A stretch of DNA of 25,023 nt from CAZUHK01 sp964620345 (GTDB taxonomy: Bacteria; Planctomycetota; Phycisphaerae; Phycisphaerales; Zrk34): NCBI GenBank assembly GCA_964620345.1, contig CAZUHK010000021.1:1-25023 (forward strand). The letters run 5' to 3'. Of this stretch, positions 6,457 through 13,018 are shown piece after piece. How positions within the stretch are numbered: the stretch's first letter is position 1; each line of letters starts with the position of its first letter. The notes beneath the pieces were generated by a model. The model was not told the origin of the DNA, made no database searches, and saw only the letters and a program-made list of their open reading frames with translations. The translations under genes were made by a program, and so were the position numbers.

Positions 6457-7054
6457 CGGCCCGGCTCCTTTCGACCATTCGCATCAGCGCCTGCTCGCGC
6501 GTGCCGCCCAGGCGTGCCAGCGCCGCGTCGAGCCGGGCTCGCTCGGCCGGCAGCAGAAAGAAGTGCGTGGCGCGCGGCAGGTCGGCCAGGCGCGGCGCGG
6601 GCCGGGGCTTGGGCAGCGGATTGTTCAAGCTCAGCAGCTTCGCCACCGCGGCCGAGCTTTCGGGCAGCAGCTTGGCCAGGTCGGCCCGGCCCCGGCCCAG
6701 GCGGTCGTTCAACTCGGCGATCAGCTTCGCGCGGCGCCGGGGGTCGTCGGCGCCTTCGAGGCGGTTGAGCGTGGCCAGCAGCACCAGCGCCTGCTCGTCG
6801 TCGACATCCCATACCACGCACCGCGCGGCGGCGTGGCCCAGGCGGTCGAGCGCGGCGCGGCGGTGGTGGCCGTCGAGCAACTGGTACGCCCCGCCCTCGC
6901 CGGGCATCGGCCGGACGATCAGCGGCGGGTAGTGGCCGGTCGCGTCGATGTGCCGGGTCAGCGTGTCCAAAAGGTCGGCCCGCATCACGTTGGCGTTGGC
7001 CGGGTGATCGCGCAGGCGATCCAGCGGGATGGACTTCAGCGGCGCGTCGGTCAT
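6446..7054 (-). CDS. ParB N-terminal-domain (ParB/Srx-like) protein
   Basis: 202 aa. The N-terminal domain (about 5-100) has the ParB-fold motifs IPLDRLRDHPANAN (9-22), YPPLIVRP (42-49) and LDGHHRRAAL (60-69), the last being the CTP/phosphate-binding box of ParB-like proteins. About 105-145 could be a DNA-binding helix-turn-helix (ADLAKLLPESSAAVAKLLSL). The C-terminal 50 residues look unlike ParB dimerisation domains. In phages such proteins often sit beside the terminase and are thought to be DNA-binding or nuclease/CTPase factors; the enzymatic activity here is unknown. The ATG at 7054 overlaps the stop of the GNAT gene as ATGA; an upstream in-frame extension to 7093 lies inside that gene. 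Confidence 0.85.
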   Translation of the reverse strand: MTDAPLKSIPLDRLRDHPANANVMRADLLDTLTRHIDATGHYPPLIVRPMPGEGGAYQLLDGHHRRAALDRLGHAAARCVVWDVDDEQALVLLATLNRLEGADDPRRRAKLIAELNDRLGRGRADLAKLLPESSAAVAKLLSLNNPLPKPRPAPRLADLPRATHFFLLPAERARLDAALARLGGTREQALMRMVERSRADER

Positions 7055-7818
7055 GGGGCATCTCGCGCGTGCAGGTAGTACAGCGGTTCGCACAGCAGTT
7101 CATCGCGTGCCTTGGCCAACTGCTCATCGAGCGTCAGCCGCCGACCCGCCCAGCGCGACAGCTCGGCACGCATCAGCGCCGCGGGCGCATCGCCACGGGT
7201 CAGCCGGCCGCGCAGGCGCGACCCGTCGGCCAGCATCCACGGCTGGCAACCGGCGTGGGCCAGCGCGTCGAGCAGGCGCTGGTCGCGCCGCAGCGGCCAG
7301 CGGTGGTATTCGATCATCCCCGCCCGCTTGAAGAACGGGTGCACACGCCCCATCGCGGCCAGCGCCTCGGTGTAGGCCGTCGCGGCGTGATCGAGCGCGT
7401 GGCGCACCAGCCGCACCGCCAGGCCCAGCCCGCGCCACTGGGGATGCACGACCACGCGGCTGATGCACCGCACCTCGGCGTTGAGCAGCCGCGCCGCCGC
7501 GGACCGGCTCAGCCCGCGGTAGCGGCCACCCAGCGCCACGTCGCGCAACGCGCAGGCCAGCGCCGGCAGCGAGACCACCAGCACGCCCACCGGCCGCGCT
7601 TCGCCGCGCCGGCCCAGGTACCGGCCGACCACCGTGGGCCGCGCGTCGGCCAGCACCCACACCGCCGTGGCCGTCACCGGCCGGCGGCGCAGGTAATGAT
7701 GCGCCGCCAGCGGCGCGTAGTCGGCCAGCGTGCCGGGCCGCAGGGTCAGCTCGTCGGCCGGTGGGCCGGCCGGATCGAGCGCGGCGAATCGCGCGGCGAG
7801 TGTCGGGGCGTGGGGCAT
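7051..7818 (-). CDS. GNAT-family acetyltransferase paired with an ABC ATPase
   Basis: 255 aa. The acetyl-CoA-binding motif A is clear at 117-136 (CISRVVVHPQWRGLGLAVRL; Q127, G130, G132). It is followed by AMGRVHPFFKRAGM (155-168), which resembles the motif I recall from COG2401, where a GNAT domain is fused to an ABC-type ATPase. Here the two are separate neighbouring genes. The substrate is unknown; tRNA, protein or nucleotide acetylation are all possible. The C-terminal ~75 residues form an extra helical module (LTLDEQLAKARDELL). The ATG at 7818 is 23 bases after the ABC stop and has no good ribosome-binding site; TTG at 7827 is an alternative. Confidence 0.8.
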   Translation of the reverse strand: MPHAPTLAARFAALDPAGPPADELTLRPGTLADYAPLAAHHYLRRRPVTATAVWVLADARPTVVGRYLGRRGEARPVGVLVVSLPALACALRDVALGGRYRGLSRSAAARLLNAEVRCISRVVVHPQWRGLGLAVRLVRHALDHAATAYTEALAAMGRVHPFFKRAGMIEYHRWPLRRDQRLLDALAHAGCQPWMLADGSRLRGRLTRGDAPAALMRAELSRWAGRRLTLDEQLAKARDELLCEPLYYLHARDAP

Positions 7819-7841
7819 GGCGTGCAAAAGGTGTGAAGCGT

Positions 7842-8549
7842 TCAGCGCGTCGGCCGCTCGTGCACGGCGACGCCCGCGCCCGGCTCGGGCACGATCAGCG
7901 TGTCGGGGCACAGCGGTTCGAGCAGGTCATCGTGGGTCGTCGCGGCGATGAAGCACACCCGCCGGCCGGCGCCCTCGGCGGCGCGCGTCACGAAGCGCCG
8001 CAGGTTGCGACCGATCACCGACGCGGTCTGCCGGTCCAGCGTCGAGCAGAACTCATCGGCCAGCACCACGACCCACGGCTGGGCCGCGCGCTCGACGCGA
8101 CGCATCGCGCACGCCAGGCGAAAACGATACCGCTGCCCGTCGGACAGCTCGCGCGGCCTGCGCAGCATGACGAACGCATCGCTGAGCCCGGCCAGCGCGA
8201 GGTAGCGCATCGCATCGGCCAGCGGCGCGTCGAGCGCGTCGATCAGCGCCGCGTCGGTGTCGAGGGCCAGCGCGTCGAAGTCGATCACCGCCACGTCGTC
8301 GCGCCCGGCCAGGCCGGTGGCGATCAGGCGCAGCAGCGTCGACTTGCCCCCGCCCGAGGCGCCGGTGATGAAGATCAGTTGCCCGGGGCGAAGGGCAAGG
8401 TCGGTCGGCGGGATCAGCTCGAGCGTGCGGCGCTGGTCGACGCCCAGGCCGAACATCGCCGCGACGCGGCAGACGCGAGGCGTGGGCGCGACGGCCGTGG
8501 CCAGCTCGCGGTGCAGGTGCACGCTGATGGTCGGGGATCGATCGGTCAT
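7842..8549 (-). CDS. Stand-alone ABC-type ATPase (COG2401-like, non-transport)
   Basis: 235 aa, one nucleotide-binding domain and no membrane partner. Visible motifs: Walker A GASGGGKST (63-71), signature LSDGQ (135-139), Walker B VVLADE (D165, E166), D-loop STLD (169-172) and H-loop H206 in ATTHDD. All catalytic residues are present, so two copies could form an ATP sandwich. Lack of a permease and its place beside a GNAT gene argue against transport; SMC/Rad50-like, MutS-like or COG2401-type roles on nucleic acid are more likely. The ATG at 8549 overlaps the preceding stop as ATGA. The next gene follows after 23 bases. Confidence 0.85.
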   Translation of the reverse strand: MTDRSPTISVHLHRELATAVAPTPRVCRVAAMFGLGVDQRRTLELIPPTDLALRPGQLIFITGASGGGKSTLLRLIATGLAGRDDVAVIDFDALALDTDAALIDALDAPLADAMRYLALAGLSDAFVMLRRPRELSDGQRYRFRLACAMRRVERAAQPWVVVLADEFCSTLDRQTASVIGRNLRRFVTRAAEGAGRRVCFIAATTHDDLLEPLCPDTLIVPEPGAGVAVHERPTR

Positions 8550-8959
8550 TGGGCGTGGGCGTGGCGTTCGATGCCGACCAGGGCGCGGACCTGCTGCATC
8601 TGCTGGCGGACGGTGTGGTAGGTCAGGCCCAGCTCGTGGGCGGCCTGGTGATACGTCCGGCCGCGGACCACGACCGACATCGCCACCGCCGCGGTCCGGG
8701 CCGGCCAAAGCGGGTGCCGGCGAAGCACGGCGAGCACCGAGGGGTCGTTGAGCCGCTCGCGCAACTGCGCCACCCGCCGCTGAATCGTCCGCTGGCTCAC
8801 CCCCGCGACCTCGGCCAGCGACGCGGTCGACACGCCCCGGGCCAGCACCGCATGCAGCAGCGCCCGGTCGGTCGAATCCAGCCAGTCGGCCCGGTTGAGC
8901 AGTTGCTCGGCCACGGTGTCATCAGGTCTTCCGGTCGTGCGGTCCGGCATGGCGATCAT
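8546..8959 (-). CDS. Tandem helix-turn-helix regulator, first gene of the cassette operon
   Basis: 137 aa with two helix-turn-helix units: about 44-69 (STASLAEVAGVSQRTIQRRV) and about 100-126 (RTYHQAAHELGLTYHTVRQQ), both of the sigma-region-4/LuxR-like kind. No effector domain is seen. It may be an activator of the operon, a sigma-like factor, or a DNA-recognition protein for the terminase module. The start is uncertain: ATG at 8959 has only a GGGG about 8 bases upstream, while ATG at 9001 has AGG nearby but would leave a leader of only about 10 bases after the predicted promoter. I favour 8959. Its stop overlaps the ABC ATPase start as ATGA. Confidence 0.7.
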   Translation of the reverse strand: MIAMPDRTTGRPDDTVAEQLLNRADWLDSTDRALLHAVLARGVSTASLAEVAGVSQRTIQRRVAQLRERLNDPSVLAVLRRHPLWPARTAAVAMSVVVRGRTYHQAAHELGLTYHTVRQQMQQVRALVGIERHAHAQ

Positions 8960-8988
8960 CGTGCGTGCCCCAGTCGAGGTGTCCCGGT

Positions 8989-9006
8989 GTTCAGCATTCA
9001 TTGAAC
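8989..9006. promoter_or_regulatory. Possible operator dyad GTTCA-N8-TGAAC
   Basis: GTTCA at 8989-8993 and TGAAC at 9002-9006 form an inverted pair spaced by 8 bases, just downstream of the predicted start of the minus-strand operon. The same half-sites recur in the perfect palindrome at 9937-9953. A five-base dyad alone is weak evidence; repressor binding is inferred from location. Confidence 0.3.
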
Positions 9007-9009
9007 CTG

Positions 9010-9038
9010 TTGACAGAAGAATACCCAAACATTAACCT
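9010..9038 (+). promoter_or_regulatory. Putative promoter of the CI/LexA-like repressor gene
   Basis: TTGACA at 9010-9015, a 17-base spacer and TAACCT at 9033-9038 (three of six). The -35 sits within CTGTTGACAG (9007-9016), an imperfect palindrome. Predicted start near 9045, 26 bases before the ATG. It overlaps the opposing operon promoter almost completely. Confidence 0.45.
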
Positions 9039-9046
9039 AACGTCAA
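9018..9046 (-). promoter_or_regulatory. Putative promoter of the six-gene cassette operon
   Basis: On the minus strand TTGACG at 9046-9041 (five of six), a 17-base spacer and TATTCT at 9023-9018 (four of six). Predicted start near 9011. The only strongly AT-rich stretch in this part of the window is here. Because the opposing repressor promoter occupies the same bases, only one polymerase can use the site at a time. Confidence 0.55.
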
Positions 9047-9070
9047 GTGGTAATTTTTTGGAGCGTGATC

Positions 9071-9880
9071 ATGACGGGCATCGGACCGATCGTGCGGGCG
9101 CGGCGGGTGGCGCTGGGCCGGACGCTGGCTCAGGTCGCCGCGGCGGTGCAATGTTCCAAGGCGTACCTGTCGGCGATCGAGAACGATCGGCTGACCAACC
9201 CGCCCAGCGCGGCGCTGCTGGAGCGGCTGGAGGCGGCGCTGCAGATCGCCGACGGCCAGCTCCGCCAGGCCGCGGACTGGCAGCGGACCCCCGCGAACGT
9301 GCGGGCGAAGGTCGCGGCGATTGAACGCCGTTCGCGCCAGCTCACCGCCCTGCTCAAACACTCGGCGGCCGACCGCGACGCCGGCGGCCGCGACCTCGAT
9401 GCGCTGTACCGTTCGGGCAAGCTCGCGGCCCTGCTCGAAACGCACGAGGGCAACATCGACCCGCTCGGGGCCGTCCGCTATCAGGTGCCGCTGATCAACC
9501 GCGTGGCGGCGGGGTATCCCTCGGAATTCACCGATCTGGACTACCCGGCCCGTGTGGCCGACGAGTACGTCGCTGTGCCGGAGGTCAGCGACCCGCAGGC
9601 GTTCGCCGCCCGGGTGGTGGGCGAATCGATGCAGCCGGCCTACGGGCAGGGCGACGTGATCGTTTTCAGCCCCGCCCGGGCCGCGGCCGACGGGGATGAT
9701 TGCTTCATTCGACTCGAACCGGACCATCAGACCACCTTCAAGCGGGTGTATTTCGAGGGTGAAGCGTACGTGCGGCTGCAACCGCTCAACCCGGCGTTCG
9801 CCGCGCGGACGGTGCCACTGGAGCAGGTGACCGGGCTTTGGCCGGCGGTCTATCGGCTCCAGCGGTTGGGCGGCGGCTGA
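9071..9880 (+). CDS. XRE-family repressor with LexA/CI-type S24 autocleavage domain
   Basis: 269 aa. An N-terminal XRE helix-turn-helix (about 7-60, TLAQVAAAVQCSKAYLSAIE) is joined by a helical linker to a C-terminal S24 domain from about 137. The domain carries an Ala-Gly cleavage site at A147-G148 in NRVAAGYP, the nucleophile S186 in GESMQPAY and the general base K224 in TTFKRVYFEG, with the usual spacing of about 38. All parts needed for RecA-stimulated self-cleavage are present, so it probably represses the divergent operon until DNA damage. The ATG at 9071 has GGAG 7 bases upstream; a GTG at 9047 would overlap the transcription start. Host LexA is an alternative, but the length, linker and phage-gene context favour a prophage-type repressor. 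Confidence 0.92.
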   Translation: MTGIGPIVRARRVALGRTLAQVAAAVQCSKAYLSAIENDRLTNPPSAALLERLEAALQIADGQLRQAADWQRTPANVRAKVAAIERRSRQLTALLKHSAADRDAGGRDLDALYRSGKLAALLETHEGNIDPLGAVRYQVPLINRVAAGYPSEFTDLDYPARVADEYVAVPEVSDPQAFAARVVGESMQPAYGQGDVIVFSPARAAADGDDCFIRLEPDHQTTFKRVYFEGEAYVRLQPLNPAFAARTVPLEQVTGLWPAVYRLQRLGGG

Positions 9881-9936
9881 TCGCGGCCGGCCCCACCCCT
9901 GGGCGGCGCACCGCCGCCGGGCGCGCCACCACGACG

Positions 9937-9953
9937 CATGAACAGCGTTCATG
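9937..9953. promoter_or_regulatory. Perfect 17-bp palindrome, possible repressor operator
   Basis: CATGAAC-AGC-GTTCATG is a perfect 7-3-7 palindrome 56 bases after the repressor stop. Its TGAAC/GTTCA half-sites also occur in the dyad at 8989-9006. It could be an operator, a short terminator-like hairpin without T-run, or an end sequence of the element. Confidence 0.4.
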
Positions 9954-10117
9954 TTGTTAACTGATTGCTGAACCGAGCGATGAAAAAAGCGAAGGGCGCG
10001 CCGGCGTGTCGCGATCGGCCGCGCGTTGGGCGCGCTCAAAGCCGTCGCGGCGGTCGGGCGCGGGGTCGATCGATCTGGAAACCGGCGGGCCCGCGTGGGG
10101 GCCCAAGCGCCGAGGCC

Positions 10118-10160
10118 CGACGGACGCGGGGCCGCACTTGGCGACCAGCCGCGTCCGTCG
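10118..10160. repeat. 12-bp perfect inverted repeat in the non-coding stretch
   Basis: CGACGGACGCGG at 10118-10129 and its exact reverse complement at 10149-10160 are separated by 19 bases. As RNA this is a very stable stem with no T-run, so it is not a classical terminator. Its role is unknown. Confidence 0.6.
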
Positions 10161-10710
10161 AGTCGGCTTCCCTCCACACCAGCACGCCCGCGTGGGTTAA
10201 TAAACCCAACTGGACAAACAGCTTACCGGTGAAATCATCTCGGTCGTGTTCGCACGCGAAGCAAACGCCGACCCTCCATCATCTCCGCAGCGCCGCGGAT
10301 CCTGTGGGCCACCCCACCGCGGCGCAACGTCAGAGGCAGGCCCGCGAGGGACCGACCCCAGCAAATACATCAAGAAACGTCCGCACGTTTCTCCGCCAGC
10401 CCAATGTCATCTCATAACTTCCCGGACACGCACCGCCCAGGCGGGCGGCGATGATTGCTCAATGTGAAGGTTACCTAGCACAGCGGCGGCGGTCAAGGAA
10501 AATCCAACAAAAACCGATCGCATAAGAATTGGCATTGGATCGCTGCTGGATTTCGGACGTCCCGGGTCAAGCGCATCGCGGCGGTCGGCGTGGTCGGTGT
10601 CGGACGCGCCGCGGATCACGCCGACCTTCATCCGGCTGCCATCCACGGCGAACTACCCGCGCGAGACCGGCAGGTTCTGATCGCCCTGATCGATGATCGG
10701 CGCGCGTCAA

Positions 10711-10735
10711 TAAAAACCCCGCCGAAGTGGCGGGG
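10711..10735 (-). terminator. Intrinsic terminator of the exopolysaccharide/exosortase operon
   Basis: Read on the minus strand, CCCCGCC and GGCGGGG (7-bp stem, 5-base loop, 10735-10717) are followed by TTTTTA (10716-10711). It is 41 bases after the stop of the last gene of the operon. Confidence 0.9.
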
Positions 10736-10776
10736 CGGTAAAGTGCGGCGTGGTCTTCGGCGGTGTGGGGCTTGCC

Positions 10777-13011
10777 TTAAGACTTGACGGGTTCGCGGGT
10801 GCGGCCGGCGCGCTTGCGTGCGGGCGCCGCGCCGTCTGTGCCGCCGTTCTGGTACTCATAGAACGCCTCGAAGTTGCGGCGGTAGTAGCCGCCGGCGCTG
10901 GAGCGCACGCCGTTGAGCACCAGGCCCAGGAACTCGGCCCGGGCGTCGTTGACCTGGTTGATCATGCGCGAGACCAGCCCGCGCTTCTCCTGCAGGGCCC
11001 GGACGTTGAGCACGACCGCGTCGACGCGGTTGGCCAGCACGCGGCTGTCGCCGACCACGCTCAGCGGCGGGGCGTCGATCAGGATCAGGTCGTACCGCTG
11101 TTCCAGTTGCCGCAGCATCTGCGTGAACGCTTCGCTCTCGACGCGCTCCATGAGGTGGCTTTCGGCCTGGCCGATGCCCATCAGGTCCAGGCCCTGGATC
11201 GCGGTGTTCTGCACGGCCTGATCGAGCGGGGCCTGGTCGTTGAGCACGTCGGCCAGGCCCGGGGCCGGGGGCAGATCGAAGATGCGATGCTGGTGGGGCC
11301 GGCGGTGGTTGGCGTCGATGATCAGCGTGCGCCGATCGTTGAACGCGGCGCTGGCCGCGAGGTTGGCCAGGATGCTGCTGGTGCCGCCGCGCGGCTGGCA
11401 GCCGGCGACCATCAGCGTCTTGAACCGATGGCGCTGCATGCGGTTGATCACCTCGCCGCGCAGTTGGCGGAAGCTCTCGGCCAGCAGGCCGTTGGGGTCG
11501 CGCGTCACGACCAGGTCGATCGACCCGGGCTGGTTGGGGTCGTCCGAGGCCTCGGGGATCACGCCCAGCAGTTCACAGTCGCCCGACAGCAGCTTGGTGC
11601 AACTGGGGCCCTTGATGCGGCTGTCGAGCATCTCCTTGAGGAACGCCAGGCCCGCGGCCAGGGCGACCAGCAGGAACGTGACGCCGGGGATGACCGAGCC
11701 GGCCTTGGGGAAGCTGCGCATCCGCGGCGGGCTGGCGGGCGTGGCCGACTCGACCTGAAGCGATGCGGGGTGCTGGCGGATCATCTCGACGCTCGTGAGC
11801 ATCTCCTCCAGCCGAAGCCGGGCCTCTTCGGTCCGCTCGATCTCGCGTTGGAGGTTTTCGTACTCGGCCATCTTCTGACCGATCTCCTGGCGCGTCTGGC
11901 GCAGGTCGGCCAGGCGCTGATCGACGTTGGCGAGACTGGCCTGGTAGCCGTTGACGGCGTTCTCGGCGCGGTCGAGCTTGACCTCCTGCAACTGCGCCAG
12001 TTGCTTCTGGAACTCGGTCTCGCGTTCGGTCTGAGCCGCGGCGATGCGGAAGTCCAGGTCGCGCACCGAGCGATGGCCTTCGCCGAACCGCTCCAGCGCG
12101 ACGCGCCGCTGCTCGCGCAGGCCCACGATGCGCGAGTCGATGTTGCGGATCATCGGATCCTGCTGGGCCGTGGCGATGTCCTCGGCGGTGGGCTCAAACG
12201 TCTGCTGCTGCGTCGCTTCGAGCAATTGCTGGTAGCTGTTCTGCGCGACGGTCATGGCCTGCAGCAGCTCGTTACGCTGCACGATCAGCGATTCGAACTG
12301 CGCGGTGACCTCGGCACGGTTCTGATCGTTCACCGCCCACTCGGTCTGGTTCATGATGCTGTCGGCCTGGCTTTGCAGGACGGTGAGGTCTTCGCGCAGG
12401 GTGTCGGCGCGACGGTTGAACATCTCTTCGATGCGGTTGCGCCCGAGCTTGCTCAGCCGATCGGTCCGGCTGATGTACTCGGCGACGACCGCGTTGGCCA
12501 GGCGCGCCGCGCTGTCGGGGTCGGGCGCGCTGGCCGAGACCTGCACGAACTGGGTTTCGGGGACCGATCGCACCCGCACCATTTCGCGAAGCTGGTCGAA
12601 CGCTTCCTCGGGGTTGTTGCCCAGCTGCTGGTACCAGCGGGTCTCCTGCACGTCGGCACGCTTGAGCGCGTCGCGCAGGTTCTGCTCGGTGTTGATGTAC
12701 AGCGCCTGGGTCTGCTTGAGCACTTCGAGGTTGCGGGTGTCCACCAGGCGGTCGGTGTTGATCGACATCGGCTGGGTCATCTCGGATCGGATGCTCACCG
12801 TGGCCGAGGCGGTCCACTCCGGAGCGTACTTCACCAGCAGCTTGAACACGCCAAAGCCCAGCGCGATGCCGACCACGGCGGTGACCAGCAGCAGCCACTT
12901 GTACTGGCGCAGCAGGCGGATGGGATCGACCGGCGTGAACCGGCCGCCGGCCGAGCCGCCGCCGGGCGGGGGGCCGGGCATGCTGAATGTGGGCACGTTG
13001 GCTTGCGTCAT
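10777..13011 (-). CDS. Wzz/GumC-type chain-length protein fused to BY-kinase-like ATPase, with atypical P-loop
   Basis: 744 aa inner-membrane protein controlling polysaccharide chain length and export. Order: proline/glycine-rich N-terminus, first membrane segment about 38-57, Wzz domain and long coiled coils at about 180-265 and 320-415, second membrane segment about 439-458, and a cytosolic CpsD/CapB-like ATPase from about 500. Walker A' TLIIDANHRRP (D566) and Walker B YDLILIDAPP (D646) are intact. The P-loop reads GCQPRGGTSS (537-546) where PGEGKST is usual, so the invariant Lys is Thr (T544). Tyrosines Y709, Y710, Y718 and Y720 form a modest C-terminal cluster. I chose the ATG at 13011, 7 bases after the TPR stop; the longer frame runs into that gene. 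Last gene of the operon. Confidence 0.9.
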   Translation of the reverse strand: MTQANVPTFSMPGPPPGGGSAGGRFTPVDPIRLLRQYKWLLLVTAVVGIALGFGVFKLLVKYAPEWTASATVSIRSEMTQPMSINTDRLVDTRNLEVLKQTQALYINTEQNLRDALKRADVQETRWYQQLGNNPEEAFDQLREMVRVRSVPETQFVQVSASAPDPDSAARLANAVVAEYISRTDRLSKLGRNRIEEMFNRRADTLREDLTVLQSQADSIMNQTEWAVNDQNRAEVTAQFESLIVQRNELLQAMTVAQNSYQQLLEATQQQTFEPTAEDIATAQQDPMIRNIDSRIVGLREQRRVALERFGEGHRSVRDLDFRIAAAQTERETEFQKQLAQLQEVKLDRAENAVNGYQASLANVDQRLADLRQTRQEIGQKMAEYENLQREIERTEEARLRLEEMLTSVEMIRQHPASLQVESATPASPPRMRSFPKAGSVIPGVTFLLVALAAGLAFLKEMLDSRIKGPSCTKLLSGDCELLGVIPEASDDPNQPGSIDLVVTRDPNGLLAESFRQLRGEVINRMQRHRFKTLMVAGCQPRGGTSSILANLAASAAFNDRRTLIIDANHRRPHQHRIFDLPPAPGLADVLNDQAPLDQAVQNTAIQGLDLMGIGQAESHLMERVESEAFTQMLRQLEQRYDLILIDAPPLSVVGDSRVLANRVDAVVLNVRALQEKRGLVSRMINQVNDARAEFLGLVLNGVRSSAGGYYRRNFEAFYEYQNGGTDGAAPARKRAGRTREPVKS

Positions 13012-13018
13012 CGGGGCT

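Larger units (their letters stand above)
4577..9880. mobile_element. Phage-derived regulator/ABC-GNAT/ParB/terminase cassette
   Basis: Six overlapping minus-strand genes ending in a terminase large subunit, plus a divergent CI/LexA-type repressor, form one regulated block between ordinary chromosomal genes. The terminase and repressor are phage-type families. Integrase, transposase, portal, protease, capsid and tail genes are absent, and I see no direct repeats that would mark attachment sites. Base composition resembles the flanks, suggesting long residence. Boundaries are inferred from gene content: the left is set by the convergent stop at 4566/4577, the right by the end of the repressor or somewhere in the non-coding 9881-10711. 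Confidence 0.5.
9881..10711. other. Long apparently non-coding stretch between the cassette and the exopolysaccharide operon
   Basis: About 830 bases hold no ORF I can support. Frames that stay open are Arg/Pro-rich with no family resemblance. Contents: the 17-bp palindrome at 9937-9953, a 12-bp-stem inverted repeat at 10118-10160, short hairpins at 10193-10208 (TGGGTT/AACCCA) and 10374-10391 (GAAACGT/ACGTTTC), and an AT-richer patch around 10495-10545. A minus-strand ORF ending at 10407 contains a signal-peptide-like run (RSVFVGFSLTAAAVLG) but lacks a ribosome-binding site. It may hold the element's right boundary, a small RNA or decayed genes. Confidence 0.5.

Noticed and set aside
9071..9880. 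Reading the repressor as the host LexA
   Set aside because: It is longer than LexA, has an XRE-type head with a long linker, and faces phage-type genes; a prophage CI-type repressor fits better, though SOS control is still expected.
9032..10177. Minus-strand 381-codon frame
   Set aside because: Mostly antisense to the XRE/S24 repressor, whose catalytic residues are clear.
9965..10417. Plus-strand 150-codon frame after the repressor
   Set aside because: Arg/Pro/Ser-rich with no structure-like pattern, and it runs through the inverted repeat at 10118-10160.
10407..10646. Minus-strand 79-codon frame with a signal-peptide-like stretch
   Set aside because: No ribosome-binding site, very short mature part and no recognisable family; kept only as a remark under the non-coding stretch.
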